From the NCBI RefSeq assembly GCF_002860125.1, contig NZ_PGVA01000044.1, forward strand, positions 50,511 through 114,510: a DNA stretch of 64,000 bases, written 5' to 3'. Numbering within the stretch: the stretch's first letter is position 1; each line of letters starts with the position of its first letter. Both the position numbers and the translations under genes were made by a program. Below the pieces are notes generated by a model. That model searched no databases, was not told the DNA's origin, and saw only the letters and a program-made list of their open reading frames with translations. This document shows, in pieces, positions 47,110 through 56,230 of the stretch. This stretch comes from Bacillus canaveralius. GTDB taxonomy: Bacteria > Bacillota > Bacilli > Bacillales > Cytobacillaceae.

Positions 47110-48594
47110 TTAATTCATTCCGATCCAAACGCTTTTGACTTCCGTGTAATTGTTGAGAGCGTAGGAGCCCATTTCGCGGCCGATTCCTGATTGCTTATAG
47201 CCGCCAAAAGGTGAAGCTGCGTCAAATGCGTTGTAACAGTTGACCCAAACGGTACCGGCACGAAGCTTATTGGCTATATAATGCGCCTTTGAAACGTCAC
47301 GAGTCCATACTCCGGCTGCTAATCCATACTGGCTGTCATTGGCACGGGCAATCAGGTCATCAAGATCCTCATAAGGCATCGCAGAAATGACCGGACCAAA
47401 AATTTCTTCTTTTGCAATCGTCATATCATCACGTACGTCGGCAAAAATCGTTGGTGAGACGAAATATCCGTCTTCATAAGGCTTTGAACCGCCTGTCAGC
47501 AGCTCGGCGCCTTCGTTCAGGCCTTTTTCAATAAAGCCGAGAACACGGTTTTGTTGTTCAGTAGAAACGAGCGGTCCTATTTGAGTATCCGGATCCAGAC
47601 CAGCGCCTTGCTTAATATTTTTAGCATGGCTCACCATGTCAGCGACAACATTATCAAATTGCTTCTTCTGAATAAACACACGTGATCCTGCGCAACAAAC
47701 CTGGCCCTGATTAAACATGACGCCATTTAGTGCACCTGGAATTGCTTTTGTCAAATCTGCATCGGGAAGAATAATGTTCGGTGATTTACCGCCAAGCTCA
47801 AGCGTCACTCTTTTGACTGTTTTCGCTGCCCGCGCCATGATCAACTTGCCTACTTCAGTAGAACCTGTAAAGGCAACCTTATCTACAAGCGGATGATCGA
47901 CAAGCGGTTGTCCAGCTGTTTCACCGAATCCGGGCACAATATTAAGAACACCTTCCGGAAAACCAGCTTCAGCAACAAGTTCTGCTAAATATAGAGCAGA
48001 TAATGGTGTTTGTTCAGCAGGCTTTAAGACGGCGGTACAGCCTGTTGCAAGCGCAGCCCCCAATTTCCACATTGCCATTAAAAGCGGGAAATTCCACGGA
48101 ATAATCTGACCGACAACGCCGACTGCCTCGTGGCGGGTATAGTTAAAGAAAGGTCCGTTAACAGGGATTGTCTGGCCGACAATCTTTGTTGACCAGCCTG
48201 CATAATATCTCATATGTTCAATGGCAAGAGGAATATCTGCTCCTGAAGTTTCTCTGATAGGCTTTCCATTATCAAGCGTTTCCAGCTGGGCAAGCTCAAC
48301 TTTGTGCTCTTCCATGAGATCGGCAAGCTTATACATTAATCTGCTTCGCTTGGCCGCGCCCATTTTTGACCATGGCCCTTCATCAAATGCTTTGCGGGCT
48401 GACTTTACAGCTAAATCAATGTCTTCAGGTCCAGCTTCGTATACGGTGGCAAGAACTTCACCAGTTGCCGGATTGTAACTGTCAAAAGTTTTCCCGGATG
48501 CACTTTCAACAAACTGGCCGTTAATAAACATTTTCTTCTTGCCTGCTAAAAACTTAGCGACTTTTTCATTTAGCTCAACCGTAACAGAACTCAT
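47110..48594 (-). CDS. dhaS: NAD-dependent aldehyde dehydrogenase (DhaS-like)
   Basis: The 494-residue enzyme has the ALDH order: Rossmann region with PWNFPLLM and FTGSTEVGK, catalytic Glu in LELGGKSPN and the catalytic Cys in FNQGQVCCAGSRVF. It oxidises aldehydes to acids with NAD(P). It resembles B. subtilis DhaS in length and motifs; the substrate is uncertain. The start at 48594 has AAGGAGGAA seven bases upstream; a longer frame to 48672 has none. A cre-like site lies about 45 bases upstream, which suggests carbon catabolite control. Confidence 0.92.
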   Translation of the reverse strand: MSSVTVELNEKVAKFLAGKKKMFINGQFVESASGKTFDSYNPATGEVLATVYEAGPEDIDLAVKSARKAFDEGPWSKMGAAKRSRLMYKLADLMEEHKVELAQLETLDNGKPIRETSGADIPLAIEHMRYYAGWSTKIVGQTIPVNGPFFNYTRHEAVGVVGQIIPWNFPLLMAMWKLGAALATGCTAVLKPAEQTPLSALYLAELVAEAGFPEGVLNIVPGFGETAGQPLVDHPLVDKVAFTGSTEVGKLIMARAAKTVKRVTLELGGKSPNIILPDADLTKAIPGALNGVMFNQGQVCCAGSRVFIQKKQFDNVVADMVSHAKNIKQGAGLDPDTQIGPLVSTEQQNRVLGFIEKGLNEGAELLTGGSKPYEDGYFVSPTIFADVRDDMTIAKEEIFGPVISAMPYEDLDDLIARANDSQYGLAAGVWTRDVSKAHYIANKLRAGTVWVNCYNAFDAASPFGGYKQSGIGREMGSYALNNYTEVKSVWIGMN

Positions 48595-48639
48595 CAAATT
48601 CCTCCTTAGATTTTGATATGTAGAAAACGTACTATCAAT

Positions 48640-48655
48640 TTGATAGCGCTTCCAC
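48640..48655 (-). promoter_or_regulatory. CcpA cre-like site before dhaS
   Basis: On the minus strand GTGGAAGCGCTATCAA matches the cre consensus at 11 of 12 defined positions. It lies between the presumed promoter and the start codon, a usual place for repression. Confidence 0.6.
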
Positions 48656-48989
48656 AATAATGTTATCATCATTGAAAACTAGTAATCAACTAATAAGAGT
48701 AGAAATATTCTGACAAAAAGTGACAGGTGTGAATAATCTATAAAACCAGGTTAAGTTTGATAGCCTGCCATTGATGAATAACCTCCACTTAGAATAAAGG
48801 TATAAGTGTTGGCCTTGACCGGCATTCATAAACTACTGTCTGATATGAAGGGGAAGGGGGGCTATTTTTAAAAAGCTCTCACCTGACAATTTTCCCGCCC
48901 TGCTGATTTTCTTCAAGCAATATATGAACCAAAGTGTTAAAATATAAGATGCTTTGGTTGCTAAAGGGAATAGCATATGGGGGATACTA
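48656..48989. other. intergenic region between dhaS and the MFS gene
   Basis: The 334 bases lie between divergent genes. Short G-rich runs occur (48850-48860). I see no gene, repeat or hairpin with a T tail, and no well-spaced promoter that I would defend. Confidence 0.4.
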
Positions 48990-50165
48990 ATGAATAAAGA
49001 AGTAAAGAAAAATATATTAACCTTGCAGGGATTTTACTTATTAGCTTTTTTTGCATTCGGTAGTTTATTTCCATTGTTGAGCGTGTATTTAAGCGAGACA
49101 GTCGGTTTGAATGGATACCAAATCGGGACCATCATGTCCGTTGGCCCGATCGTTATGATTTTTTTCCAACCTATCTGGGGAGTTATTAGTGACAAAACAA
49201 ATGCTCCGACCAGAGTATTGTCGATCACTACTTTTTTAGCCGGTGCATTCGGACTTGGCTATATTTTCTCTGATGATTATATTTTGTTTTTCATTACCGC
49301 GACAGCAATTGCCGTTTTCCAGAGCGCGATCATCCCGGTTTCAGACAGCATTTCGTTAAAATATACGAGCAAAGTAAGAGTCAATTATGGAAATGTCCGG
49401 CTCTTCGGCTCACTTGGCTTTGGTATTGCGGTATTTATAATGGGAAGATTATCAGAACAAAATCCATCTGTGATCTTTTATGCTTTCTTCCTGGCTTTGA
49501 CATTGGCGGCTTTACTCGCCTTTAGAATCCCAAAAGAAAAAGCACCGGTCAACAAACAGCTTTTATCAGGAGTAAAAGAAATTCTCACCTTCAAAAAGTT
49601 TATCATTTTCCTGGCAATTACGTTTCTCATCTTCGGTCCAAATCTAGCCAATAATACATATTTCGGGCTGTTCGTCGAAGATAGCGGCGGAACGTACACA
49701 GGAATTGGAATCGCCTTTTTATTGGCGGTACTGTCCGAGATTCCATTTATGCGACTGGCAGGGAGCTGGATTGATAAATTTGGGCTGCTCCATATTTCCG
49801 CACTGGCTGGCTTTGTTTCTTTTTTTCGATGGATGCTTTATTTCTTTGAACCGAATTTAACGCTTGTTTATACGACAGCTGTGATCCAAGGCTTTTCCCT
49901 TGGCCTATTCATTCCGGCGGGACTGCAATACATTCGCGAAATCACTCCGGTTCATATTACTGCAACCGCAGTTACCTTATATTCAGCAATAGGCAATGGC
50001 TTCGGCAACTGGTTCAGCACTTTCTTTGGCGGAATCATCTATGAACAATGGAATATCTATTATGTCTATTTCTTCTTTGGAATTTTGGCTTTAATGGGTG
50101 TGATACTTAATATTTGGTTGATAAAAGAAGAAAAAGATAATGCCACGGTTACGGCAAAAATTTGA
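48990..50165 (+). CDS. MFS transporter, MFS_1-like/HcaT group
   Basis: The 391-residue protein has 12 hydrophobic segments and resembles the nucleoside/3-phenylpropionate-type MFS group (MFS_1_like), with YLSETVGLNGYQIGTIMSVGPIVMIFFQPIWGVISDK in the first loop and FVEDSGGTYTGIGIAFLLAVLSEIPFM in the second half. The substrate is unknown. ATG 48990 follows TGGGGGAT at a good distance; the frame open to 48954 is not supported. A strong terminator follows. It is monocistronic. Confidence 0.86.
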   Translation: MNKEVKKNILTLQGFYLLAFFAFGSLFPLLSVYLSETVGLNGYQIGTIMSVGPIVMIFFQPIWGVISDKTNAPTRVLSITTFLAGAFGLGYIFSDDYILFFITATAIAVFQSAIIPVSDSISLKYTSKVRVNYGNVRLFGSLGFGIAVFIMGRLSEQNPSVIFYAFFLALTLAALLAFRIPKEKAPVNKQLLSGVKEILTFKKFIIFLAITFLIFGPNLANNTYFGLFVEDSGGTYTGIGIAFLLAVLSEIPFMRLAGSWIDKFGLLHISALAGFVSFFRWMLYFFEPNLTLVYTTAVIQGFSLGLFIPAGLQYIREITPVHITATAVTLYSAIGNGFGNWFSTFFGGIIYEQWNIYYVYFFFGILALMGVILNIWLIKEEKDNATVTAKI

Positions 50166-50183
50166 TATATACTGGTGAAGTCG

Positions 50184-50219
50184 AAAGAAGATGGCAACTG
50201 CATCGCCATCTTCTTTTTA
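50184..50219 (+). terminator. terminator of the MFS gene
   Basis: AAAGAAGATGGC and GCCATCTTCTTT form a 12-bp stem followed by TTTAC. Confidence 0.85.
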
Positions 50220-50325
50220 CTATTATGAACGAGCTTGTTTTCAAGAAAAAGCGAAAAAACCCTGCCGATAGTTCGACAGGGGTGATGATCAATTGAATTG
50301 GAAGAACTCTTCCTTAATCGCAAAA

Positions 50326-50451
50326 TCAAGGCGATTTCTTTCCGTTACGGACGATATGGTGCCGGGAAAGTGTTCCTTTCTTCATTAAGACAAATCCGCC
50401 TTCAAATGCAATGCCGTATACGATTTTTGGAGATGCTGTTAAGACTCTCAT
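50326..50451 (-). CDS. small hypothetical ORF, 41 aa
   Basis: From ATG 50451 (GAAGGGATG upstream) the frame reads MRVLTASPKIVYGIAFEGGF and ends in a basic tail (HHIVRNGKK). The frame is open to 50547. I do not recognise it, and a frame on the other strand is also open, so the call is tentative. Two further mini-genes on the same strand lie upstream. Confidence 0.35.
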   Translation of the reverse strand: MRVLTASPKIVYGIAFEGGFVLMKKGTLSRHHIVRNGKKSP

Positions 50452-50574
50452 TGCTAATCCATCCCTTCTGTATAGTATAGACGTTGCTTTATTCTGATAC
50501 CCTTTCTCCTGAAAAATAAACTTACCGTGAAAATGGGCAGCGAACAAGAGGGGTAAAGCCGACGCGCGCTTTCC

Positions 50575-50712
50575 CTATTTGTCCAATAACTTCCTGGCAA
50601 GGAGCTCCTTAACTTGATTGTAGGACAGGCCGGACTGGCGATTAAGCCTTTTCACTTCCTCAATATCTGTTCCGACAACTGTATACTTTTTGTTCTGCTC
50701 TTTTTCAATCAT
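50575..50712 (-). CDS. small hypothetical protein, 45 aa
   Basis: The product MIEKEQNKKYTVVGTDIEEV continues KRLNRQSGLSYNQVKELLAR, a two-helix pattern that looks like a small DNA- or protein-binding module. The ATG follows AGGAGAATATC. The frame is open to 50760 without a better site. Its size, spacing and minus-strand neighbours suggest a group of small Bacillus proteins of unknown function. Confidence 0.62.
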   Translation of the reverse strand: MIEKEQNKKYTVVGTDIEEVKRLNRQSGLSYNQVKELLARKLLDK

Positions 50713-50813
50713 TGATATTCTCCTCAAGTAAGTGCCTTTTAATCGAAAATGCATAATCACAAGGCTTCTGTATAGGCATCACGGGCAAATAACGATTAAT
50801 AGGCACTTTTCGC

Positions 50814-51002
50814 TTATAAATTTTCATTTTGCTGGCGAATTTCCTCGCCGCCTATGATGGCATTGGCCACTTCAAGATCCTTATGGCTGTCGACAGAGTC
50901 TCCAGGTATATTTTTTAAATTAGGATAAGTATCATCGTTCTGAATGGTTATAACAGGTTGTTTAGGTGCATACGTTAAATACTCTTCAGTTTTTTTCGCC
51001 AA
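50814..51002 (-). CDS. small hypothetical protein, 62 aa
   Basis: The likely start is a TTG (51002) with AAAAGGGGTG upstream; ATG 51044 is also in frame but has a weaker site. The product reads MAKKTEEYLTYAPKQPVITI and continues through an acidic, Asn/Asp-rich stretch. It has no membrane segment. I do not recognise it. It ends 100 bases before the 45-aa ORF. Confidence 0.55.
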   Translation of the reverse strand: MAKKTEEYLTYAPKQPVITIQNDDTYPNLKNIPGDSVDSHKDLEVANAIIGGEEIRQQNENL

Positions 51003-51134
51003 GTTTTCACCCCTTTTTAAAAGTTTCTCATCCTTAGCTAACATTATTCATAAGTCTGTCGTCATTTCGCGAATTTCAAAATCAGGTAATTTTTTTTGGT
51101 ATAAAGATCATACTAATCGAAAGGGGGCTTGCCA

Positions 51135-51347
51135 ATGTATTTTTCAAAGAAGGCAACTGAAGAAATACAAAACATCATTGTTGATACAAGTGTGTATTCC
51201 TGCGAATCTGATTCCTGCAATGGCTGGATGAGGAAAGAGTTTTCCAGCGACGACCTGAATTGCCCGATGTGTGGCAGCGGAATGAGAGAGGAAATGAGGC
51301 AGCTTCCAGAAATTCGAACGGATTTTAACCCGTTTAAATACAACTGA
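51135..51347 (+). CDS. ydjO: YdjO-like cold-inducible zinc-ribbon protein
   Basis: This 70-residue protein starts MYFSKKATEEIQNIIVDTSVYSC and has two cysteine pairs, CESDSC (CxxxxC) and CPMC, with NGWMRKEF between. It matches the B. subtilis YdjO pattern, a small cold-inducible protein with a probable zinc site. The ATG at 51135 is six bases after AAAGGGGG, better than a TTG two codons earlier. It is monocistronic, with a U-tailed hairpin about 90 bases downstream. Confidence 0.78.
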   Translation: MYFSKKATEEIQNIIVDTSVYSCESDSCNGWMRKEFSSDDLNCPMCGSGMREEMRQLPEIRTDFNPFKYN

Positions 51348-51436
51348 GTCATTTTAAAACTGCACAGGCCTTGCCTACGAAGTAACATGCCTAATAAGTG
51401 AACTTTATTCAATAATAAGCAATCTTGAATTTAATA

Positions 51437-51470
51437 CAAAAAGCCTGCCAAAAAATAGGCAGGCTTTTTT
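51437..51470. terminator. bidirectional terminator between ydjO and pepF
   Basis: AAAAAGCCTGCC and GGCAGGCTTTTT form a 12-bp stem with an eight-base loop; T runs form on both strands. Confidence 0.9.
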
Positions 51471-51480
51471 ATGCACTCAT

Positions 51481-53295
51481 TCAGGAATAGCTTTTTTCCA
51501 ATTCATCGACCAATGTGCCGACGTAGGAAACGGCTTTTCGAATGGCGTCAGGCTTAGACATATCGACACCGGCATGCTTTAACAAGTCAAGAGGACTTTT
51601 TGTTCCGCCTGCTCTTAATACATCGAGCCAGCGGTCAACGGCAGGCTGACCCTCTGATTGGATTAGCTGAGAAACCGCTGTTGATGCGGTAAGACCTGCA
51701 GAATAGGTATAAGGGTACAGTCCCATATAATAATGAGGCTGGCGCATCCACGTCAGGCTTGCAGCTTCATCGATTTCAACTGCGTCACCCCAGAAACTTG
51801 AAAGCACATCAGCTTTTTGCTCACAGAGCACTTTGGCAGTGAGCGGAGTACCGTTTTCAGCCAGATTGTAAACTCTGCGCTGAAATTCTCCTTCAAGAAG
51901 ATGGGTAACAAAATTATGATAGTACGTTCCGAGAAGCTGGAGAGCGACCCAACGTCTCATTCTTGTATCTGTTGTATTCTTTAATAAATGGTCCCCAAGC
52001 AACAATTCATTCATCGTTGATGGAGCTTCAACAAAATATGTTGACGGACGAGTGTTCATAATTCTTTGGTTTTTGTTGGCCAAGTAGAAGTGGCCTGCAT
52101 GCCCAAGTTCATGTGCCAGGACAAAAGCGCCCCGCATCGTATCTGTCCAGGTAATTAAAATGTAAGGGTGGACGCCAAATGGGCTGGCACAGAAAGCTCC
52201 TGTTGATTTACCAACGTTATCAGCTAAATCAACCCATCTTTCTGTCAAGCCTTTCTCCATAATCTCGGAGTATTCCGGACCCATTACTTTCAGTGCTTCA
52301 AGAATTACTTTGCTCGCCTCTTCATAGGTCGTTTTTGGACTGAACTCCGGATCGAGCGGAGCCTTTAAGTCGCAAAACAACATTTTCTCCAAACCTAACT
52401 GCTGTTTCTTTAATTCGGCATAACGGCGCATATGCGGAGCAAGTTCAGCCTGGATAATATCCAGTTGGTTATTATACATATCGAGGCTGACTTTTTGCGG
52501 ATCCAAGAGCATATGCGTAACCGATTCATAGTTGCGCAACCGTGCGAGCGTCACTTGCTTTTTCACTTCGGTGGCATACGTAGCGGCAAAAGTATTTTTA
52601 TACTTCTGCAGTGTCTGGACAAATGAGTCATACGCTTTTCTGCGAATAGCTGTATCAGGAGAAAATTCGTAGCGATCTTCAAAAAGGGCAAACGAATTAG
52701 GAAGTTCATTTCCTTCATTATCTTCGACAGGTGAAAACTCCATATCAGCTGATTTACTCGTCTGATAAATTCGGTACGGTGCGCCATGAACTTCTCCCAA
52801 AGAAGCGAGAACTTCTTCCGTTTCTGCGGAAAGTTTGTGTTTCTTTCCTTCAAGAAGCTCAGAAAGCTGCCTATCAAAAGGCTGGAGCTCTTTGTCCTCT
52901 TGTAAGTAGGATTCTACTAAACCGTCAGGGAAGGAGAGGATCTCAGAGTCGATAAAAGACAAAGCGGCATTTACATCGGCAACCAGGGCGGATAACTTGG
53001 AGAAATTCGCCTGGTTTTCCGGGCTGCTGCCATCCTCGGATTGGCGCAAGCTTGCATATGTACTGACTCGGACCAATCTGATAGATAAATTTTCCTGGGC
53101 CAACAAGCAATCGCGCAAATAATTTGCACCTTGTTGCAGTTTTCCTTTAAATTGTTCGAATGAAGGAAGGGCATTGTTAATTTCATTTAACTCGTTTTCC
53201 CACGCCTCATTTGAAACGAAAAGATCTTGCAGATTCCATGTTAATTTCTCTGGTACTTCTGAGCGTGTCAAACGCTTTTCCACGGTTTTTTCCAT
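51481..53295 (-). CDS. pepF: oligoendopeptidase F
   Basis: The 604-residue M3-family metallopeptidase carries the zinc motif HELGH in FVLAHELGHAGHFYLANKNQ and the downstream Glu in EAPSTMNELLLGDHLL. It cleaves cytoplasmic oligopeptides of about 7-17 residues. In B. subtilis overproduced PepF inhibits sporulation by hydrolysing signal peptides, so it may also touch phosphorelay control. The ATG is preceded by TTGGAGGTC. It is monocistronic; YhfH lies upstream on the same strand beyond a terminator. Confidence 0.94.
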   Translation of the reverse strand: MEKTVEKRLTRSEVPEKLTWNLQDLFVSNEAWENELNEINNALPSFEQFKGKLQQGANYLRDCLLAQENLSIRLVRVSTYASLRQSEDGSSPENQANFSKLSALVADVNAALSFIDSEILSFPDGLVESYLQEDKELQPFDRQLSELLEGKKHKLSAETEEVLASLGEVHGAPYRIYQTSKSADMEFSPVEDNEGNELPNSFALFEDRYEFSPDTAIRRKAYDSFVQTLQKYKNTFAATYATEVKKQVTLARLRNYESVTHMLLDPQKVSLDMYNNQLDIIQAELAPHMRRYAELKKQQLGLEKMLFCDLKAPLDPEFSPKTTYEEASKVILEALKVMGPEYSEIMEKGLTERWVDLADNVGKSTGAFCASPFGVHPYILITWTDTMRGAFVLAHELGHAGHFYLANKNQRIMNTRPSTYFVEAPSTMNELLLGDHLLKNTTDTRMRRWVALQLLGTYYHNFVTHLLEGEFQRRVYNLAENGTPLTAKVLCEQKADVLSSFWGDAVEIDEAASLTWMRQPHYYMGLYPYTYSAGLTASTAVSQLIQSEGQPAVDRWLDVLRAGGTKSPLDLLKHAGVDMSKPDAIRKAVSYVGTLVDELEKSYS

Positions 53296-53440
53296 AGATT
53301 ATGACCTCCAAAAAGTATTTCGTAACTCTAACTAAATTGATTATACATGAACAAATCCAATTTGAATATATTTATCTCAATTTTTTGAATTCACTTGTTG
53401 TATAAATAGCCGGACTAGGCGAAAGCGGTATTTCAGGCAT

Positions 53441-53473
53441 AAAAAAAGGGTGAGATTTCTCCTTTCTCACCCC
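53441..53473 (-). terminator. terminator of yhfH
   Basis: GGGTGAGA and TCTCACCC form an 8-bp stem with a nine-base loop; TTTTTTT follows on the minus strand. Confidence 0.85.
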
Positions 53474-53483
53474 GCTACAGATA

Positions 53484-53618
53484 TTATTCTTCTTTCTTCG
53501 ATAGGCAGCGATCGCATTCCATTAGGTAGGATTCTGCTTGTTCGAACACTTTTTCACCACATTCCGGACAAACCTTTTTCGGTAGAGTGCGGAAAAACTC
53601 GACTGGACTTTGCAACAT
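53484..53618 (-). CDS. yhfH: YhfH family small zinc-binding protein, 44 aa
   Basis: This 44-residue protein, too short for most ORF cut-offs, begins MLQSPVEFFRTLPKKVCPEC and holds two Cys pairs, CPEC and CDRC, with ESYLMEC in between, the YhfH pattern. The AAGGAGG site is seven bases upstream of the ATG. The zinc site is inferred from the CxxC pairs; the function of the family is not known. It has its own terminator. Confidence 0.83.
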   Translation of the reverse strand: MLQSPVEFFRTLPKKVCPECGEKVFEQAESYLMECDRCLSKKEE

Positions 53619-53829
53619 GTTAATTCCTCCTTTTTATAATACAGTTTATTTATTGTTACCCTGTTGTAGTACAGTATACACGATTTTTCTTAAAATTGTG
53701 AAGTTTTTTTAAAAAAAAGTTAATTTTATCACCAATTAGTGAAAACTTTTTAATTACACTTTCCAAAGGAAGGGAGTTTACATTACAATCATAGTAATAA
53801 CTATGTTTGTAGGGAGATTGATCGATTGC

Positions 53830-55989
53830 ATGGACGAAATGATTGGGTCATTTAATCCGCTTCTTATTTTTATCGCTATCCTATTGACTATTATGGCCTC
53901 ATACACAGCTCTTGATTTATTAACTTTGATTAAATCCTCCGAAAGAAACAAGCGATTTTTATTTGTTGGCAGTAGCTTCTCGATGGGCATCGGAATTTGG
54001 GTGATGAACTTTTTTGGAATCCTTTCTTCAGAGATCACCGGTACGTCGGCCTATAATATTTTGATCATCGCCTTTTCAATGCTGGCTGCGATTTGTTTAA
54101 CGGGAGCTGGCTTTCGATCATTAATGATGCCCGTCATAAAACCGCTGCACCTCGTTACCGGAAGCAGTTTCCTGACACTTGCAGTTTTATCTGTTCATAT
54201 ACTTGGCCTATATTCCTTAAACTTAACGGTAGAGTTTAATGTTCTACTGTTAAGCATGTTAACATCGCTCATTTTCGTCTCTTTCTTCTTTTCACTCTGG
54301 ATCCTTTTCGCCTCGAAAAATTTCTCTGATGAAAACCGGACCTGGCTGAAGCCGATTAGTGCACTGATCATTACAGCGGCAATTGTTGAAGGCTATTTTA
54401 TGCTGAATCGGGCTTTATTCGTTTCCACGAAAGAAGGAATCGGATTGCAAAGGTCATTTCCTGAAACAAGCATCATGTATTTAATTCTTGTCATCACCGT
54501 GATCATTCTGGCAGGATTGATTGGTTCCAGTACACTTATCAGCAAGCGGCTTCTCGTATCAGATGCCAACTTAAAGGATATTAAAGCTGCTCTTGATGAA
54601 TCGTCGATTATTGCGATTACCGATGCTAAAGGGATCATCACGTATGTAAATGATAAGTTTCTTGAAATCTCAAAATATAGCGAAGATGAGCTGTTAGGGA
54701 AGGATCATCGAGTCGTAAATTCTAGTTCTCACTCTAAAGAATTTTTCCGCAGTCTATGGAGAACGATAGGGCAGGGCAAGGTTTGGCAGGGTGAAATCCG
54801 CAACAGAGCAAAAGATGGAACTTTTTATTGGGTCGATACGACGATTGTTCCGTTTCTAAATAAAAAAGGCAAACCGTTTCAATATGTTTCAATACGCAGT
54901 GATATCACAGGTCGAAAAAGTACGGAAGAGCATTTGAAAAATACGTTGAAAGAAGTCAGCGACATCAAGTTTGCGCTCGACCAGTCTTCGATTGTTGCTT
55001 TTACCGATAACAAAGGCATCATTACAAACATAAATGAAAAGTTTTGTGAGATATCAAAGTACAGCCGTGAAGAATTGATTGGACGCGACCATAGTCTGCT
55101 TAATTCCGGTTTTCATTCGAAGGAATTCTTCAAGCAGCTCTGGAGCACGATTGGGACAGGTGATGTATGGAAAGGGGAAATTCGCAATAAAGCGAAAGAT
55201 GGATCCTATTACTGGGTCGATACGACAATCATTCCCTTTTTAAACGAGCGGGGCAAGCCTTATCAATACCTCGCGATCCGCAATGATATTACGGAAAAGA
55301 AACAAGCGGAGGAAATCCTCCATCGCCAGGATAAACTCGCTGCAGTAGGGCAGCTTGCGGCAGGGGTTGCCCATGAAATTCGCAATCCATTAACTTCTTT
55401 AAAAGGCTATGCTGAATTTCTTCTGCTCGACGAAACGAAAGAGGAACGGAAAGAATTTATCGAAATTATTTTAGACGAAGTAGAACGGATTAATACTATT
55501 GTCGAGGATTTTATGGTACTTGCTAAACCAAAAGCGGCCCGGCTTGAAGAAAAAAACATCATTCCGGTCATTCAGGATGTCCTTGCCCTGCTTGATTTTG
55601 AAGCGAGAAAAAAGCGCGTAAAACTGCATTTTGATTTTCATGAAGACATTGTCCAAATCGAATGTGATGAAAACCGTCTCAAACAAGTATTTTTAAATTT
55701 CATCAAAAATGGGATTGAAGCGATGCCAGATGGCGGTGAGCTTCACGTAGGAACTAAACTGAGGAATAATACCGTTCATATTTCAATTCAGGATACAGGC
55801 ATCGGCATTCCTGCGGAAAAAGTGAAAAAAATTGGCGAGCCCTTTTTCACTACAAAAGAGAATGGCAACGGTCTTGGATTAATGGTTAGCTTTAAAATCA
55901 TCGAAAGCCACAAAGGAAAAGTTTATATTGAGAGTGAGCTAAATAAAGGCACGACCTTTAATATTGTCTTGCCTGCTAAAACCGCATGA
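53830..55989 (+). CDS. sensor histidine kinase with MHYT-like membrane sensor and two PAS domains
   Basis: The 719-residue protein has a seven-helix N-terminal membrane sensor (about 1-240) that aligns with the MHYT domain (NPLLIFIAILLTIMASYTALDL, GIGIW), then two PAS domains starting at DIKAALDESS and DIKFALDQSS, a HisKA domain with His in GVAHEIRNPLTSLKGY, and a HATPase domain. The PAS units are near copies 128 residues apart. The canonical MHYT motif is mostly lost (VMNFFGIL instead of MHFIGM). The kinase part resembles KinA-KinE, so Spo0F is a candidate partner. The start at 53830 follows TAGGGAG at a wide distance; ATG 53803 has no such site. Confidence 0.85.
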   Translation: MDEMIGSFNPLLIFIAILLTIMASYTALDLLTLIKSSERNKRFLFVGSSFSMGIGIWVMNFFGILSSEITGTSAYNILIIAFSMLAAICLTGAGFRSLMMPVIKPLHLVTGSSFLTLAVLSVHILGLYSLNLTVEFNVLLLSMLTSLIFVSFFFSLWILFASKNFSDENRTWLKPISALIITAAIVEGYFMLNRALFVSTKEGIGLQRSFPETSIMYLILVITVIILAGLIGSSTLISKRLLVSDANLKDIKAALDESSIIAITDAKGIITYVNDKFLEISKYSEDELLGKDHRVVNSSSHSKEFFRSLWRTIGQGKVWQGEIRNRAKDGTFYWVDTTIVPFLNKKGKPFQYVSIRSDITGRKSTEEHLKNTLKEVSDIKFALDQSSIVAFTDNKGIITNINEKFCEISKYSREELIGRDHSLLNSGFHSKEFFKQLWSTIGTGDVWKGEIRNKAKDGSYYWVDTTIIPFLNERGKPYQYLAIRNDITEKKQAEEILHRQDKLAAVGQLAAGVAHEIRNPLTSLKGYAEFLLLDETKEERKEFIEIILDEVERINTIVEDFMVLAKPKAARLEEKNIIPVIQDVLALLDFEARKKRVKLHFDFHEDIVQIECDENRLKQVFLNFIKNGIEAMPDGGELHVGTKLRNNTVHISIQDTGIGIPAEKVKKIGEPFFTTKENGNGLGLMVSFKIIESHKGKVYIESELNKGTTFNIVLPAKTA

Positions 55990-56015
55990 ATTGTTTATTA
56001 AAAATTTAATCGAGT

Positions 56016-56047
56016 AGACGCTGACCATATTGGTGAGCGTCTTTTTT
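56016..56047 (+). terminator. terminator of the MHYT-like kinase gene
   Basis: AGACGCT and AGCGTCT with an inner CCA/TGG pair form a stem followed by TTTTTTG. Confidence 0.82.
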
Positions 56048-56116
56048 GAGAAAAACATCCAGTCGAGAGAATAAGCTTAATAGAAAATTCACTGTTCAGA
56101 CTTTATGTAAAACTCC

Positions 56117-56133
56117 TGTTATGTGGCTGTTAA
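56117..56133 (+). promoter_or_regulatory. WalR (YycF) binding site upstream of the yocH-like gene
   Basis: TGTTATGTGGCTGTTAA matches the direct-repeat consensus TGTWAH-N5-TGTWAH exactly. A TATGAT -10 candidate lies 52 bases downstream (56186-56191). B. subtilis yocH is a known WalR target. Confidence 0.75.
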
Positions 56134-56230
56134 GTTCGTAACGCAATTATCATCGTGCTGTTCTTTTTCTGAGAAAAATACGTGTTATGATTGATTGCGT
56201 TAACTTAAACAAGCCATAGGAGGTTATCAA

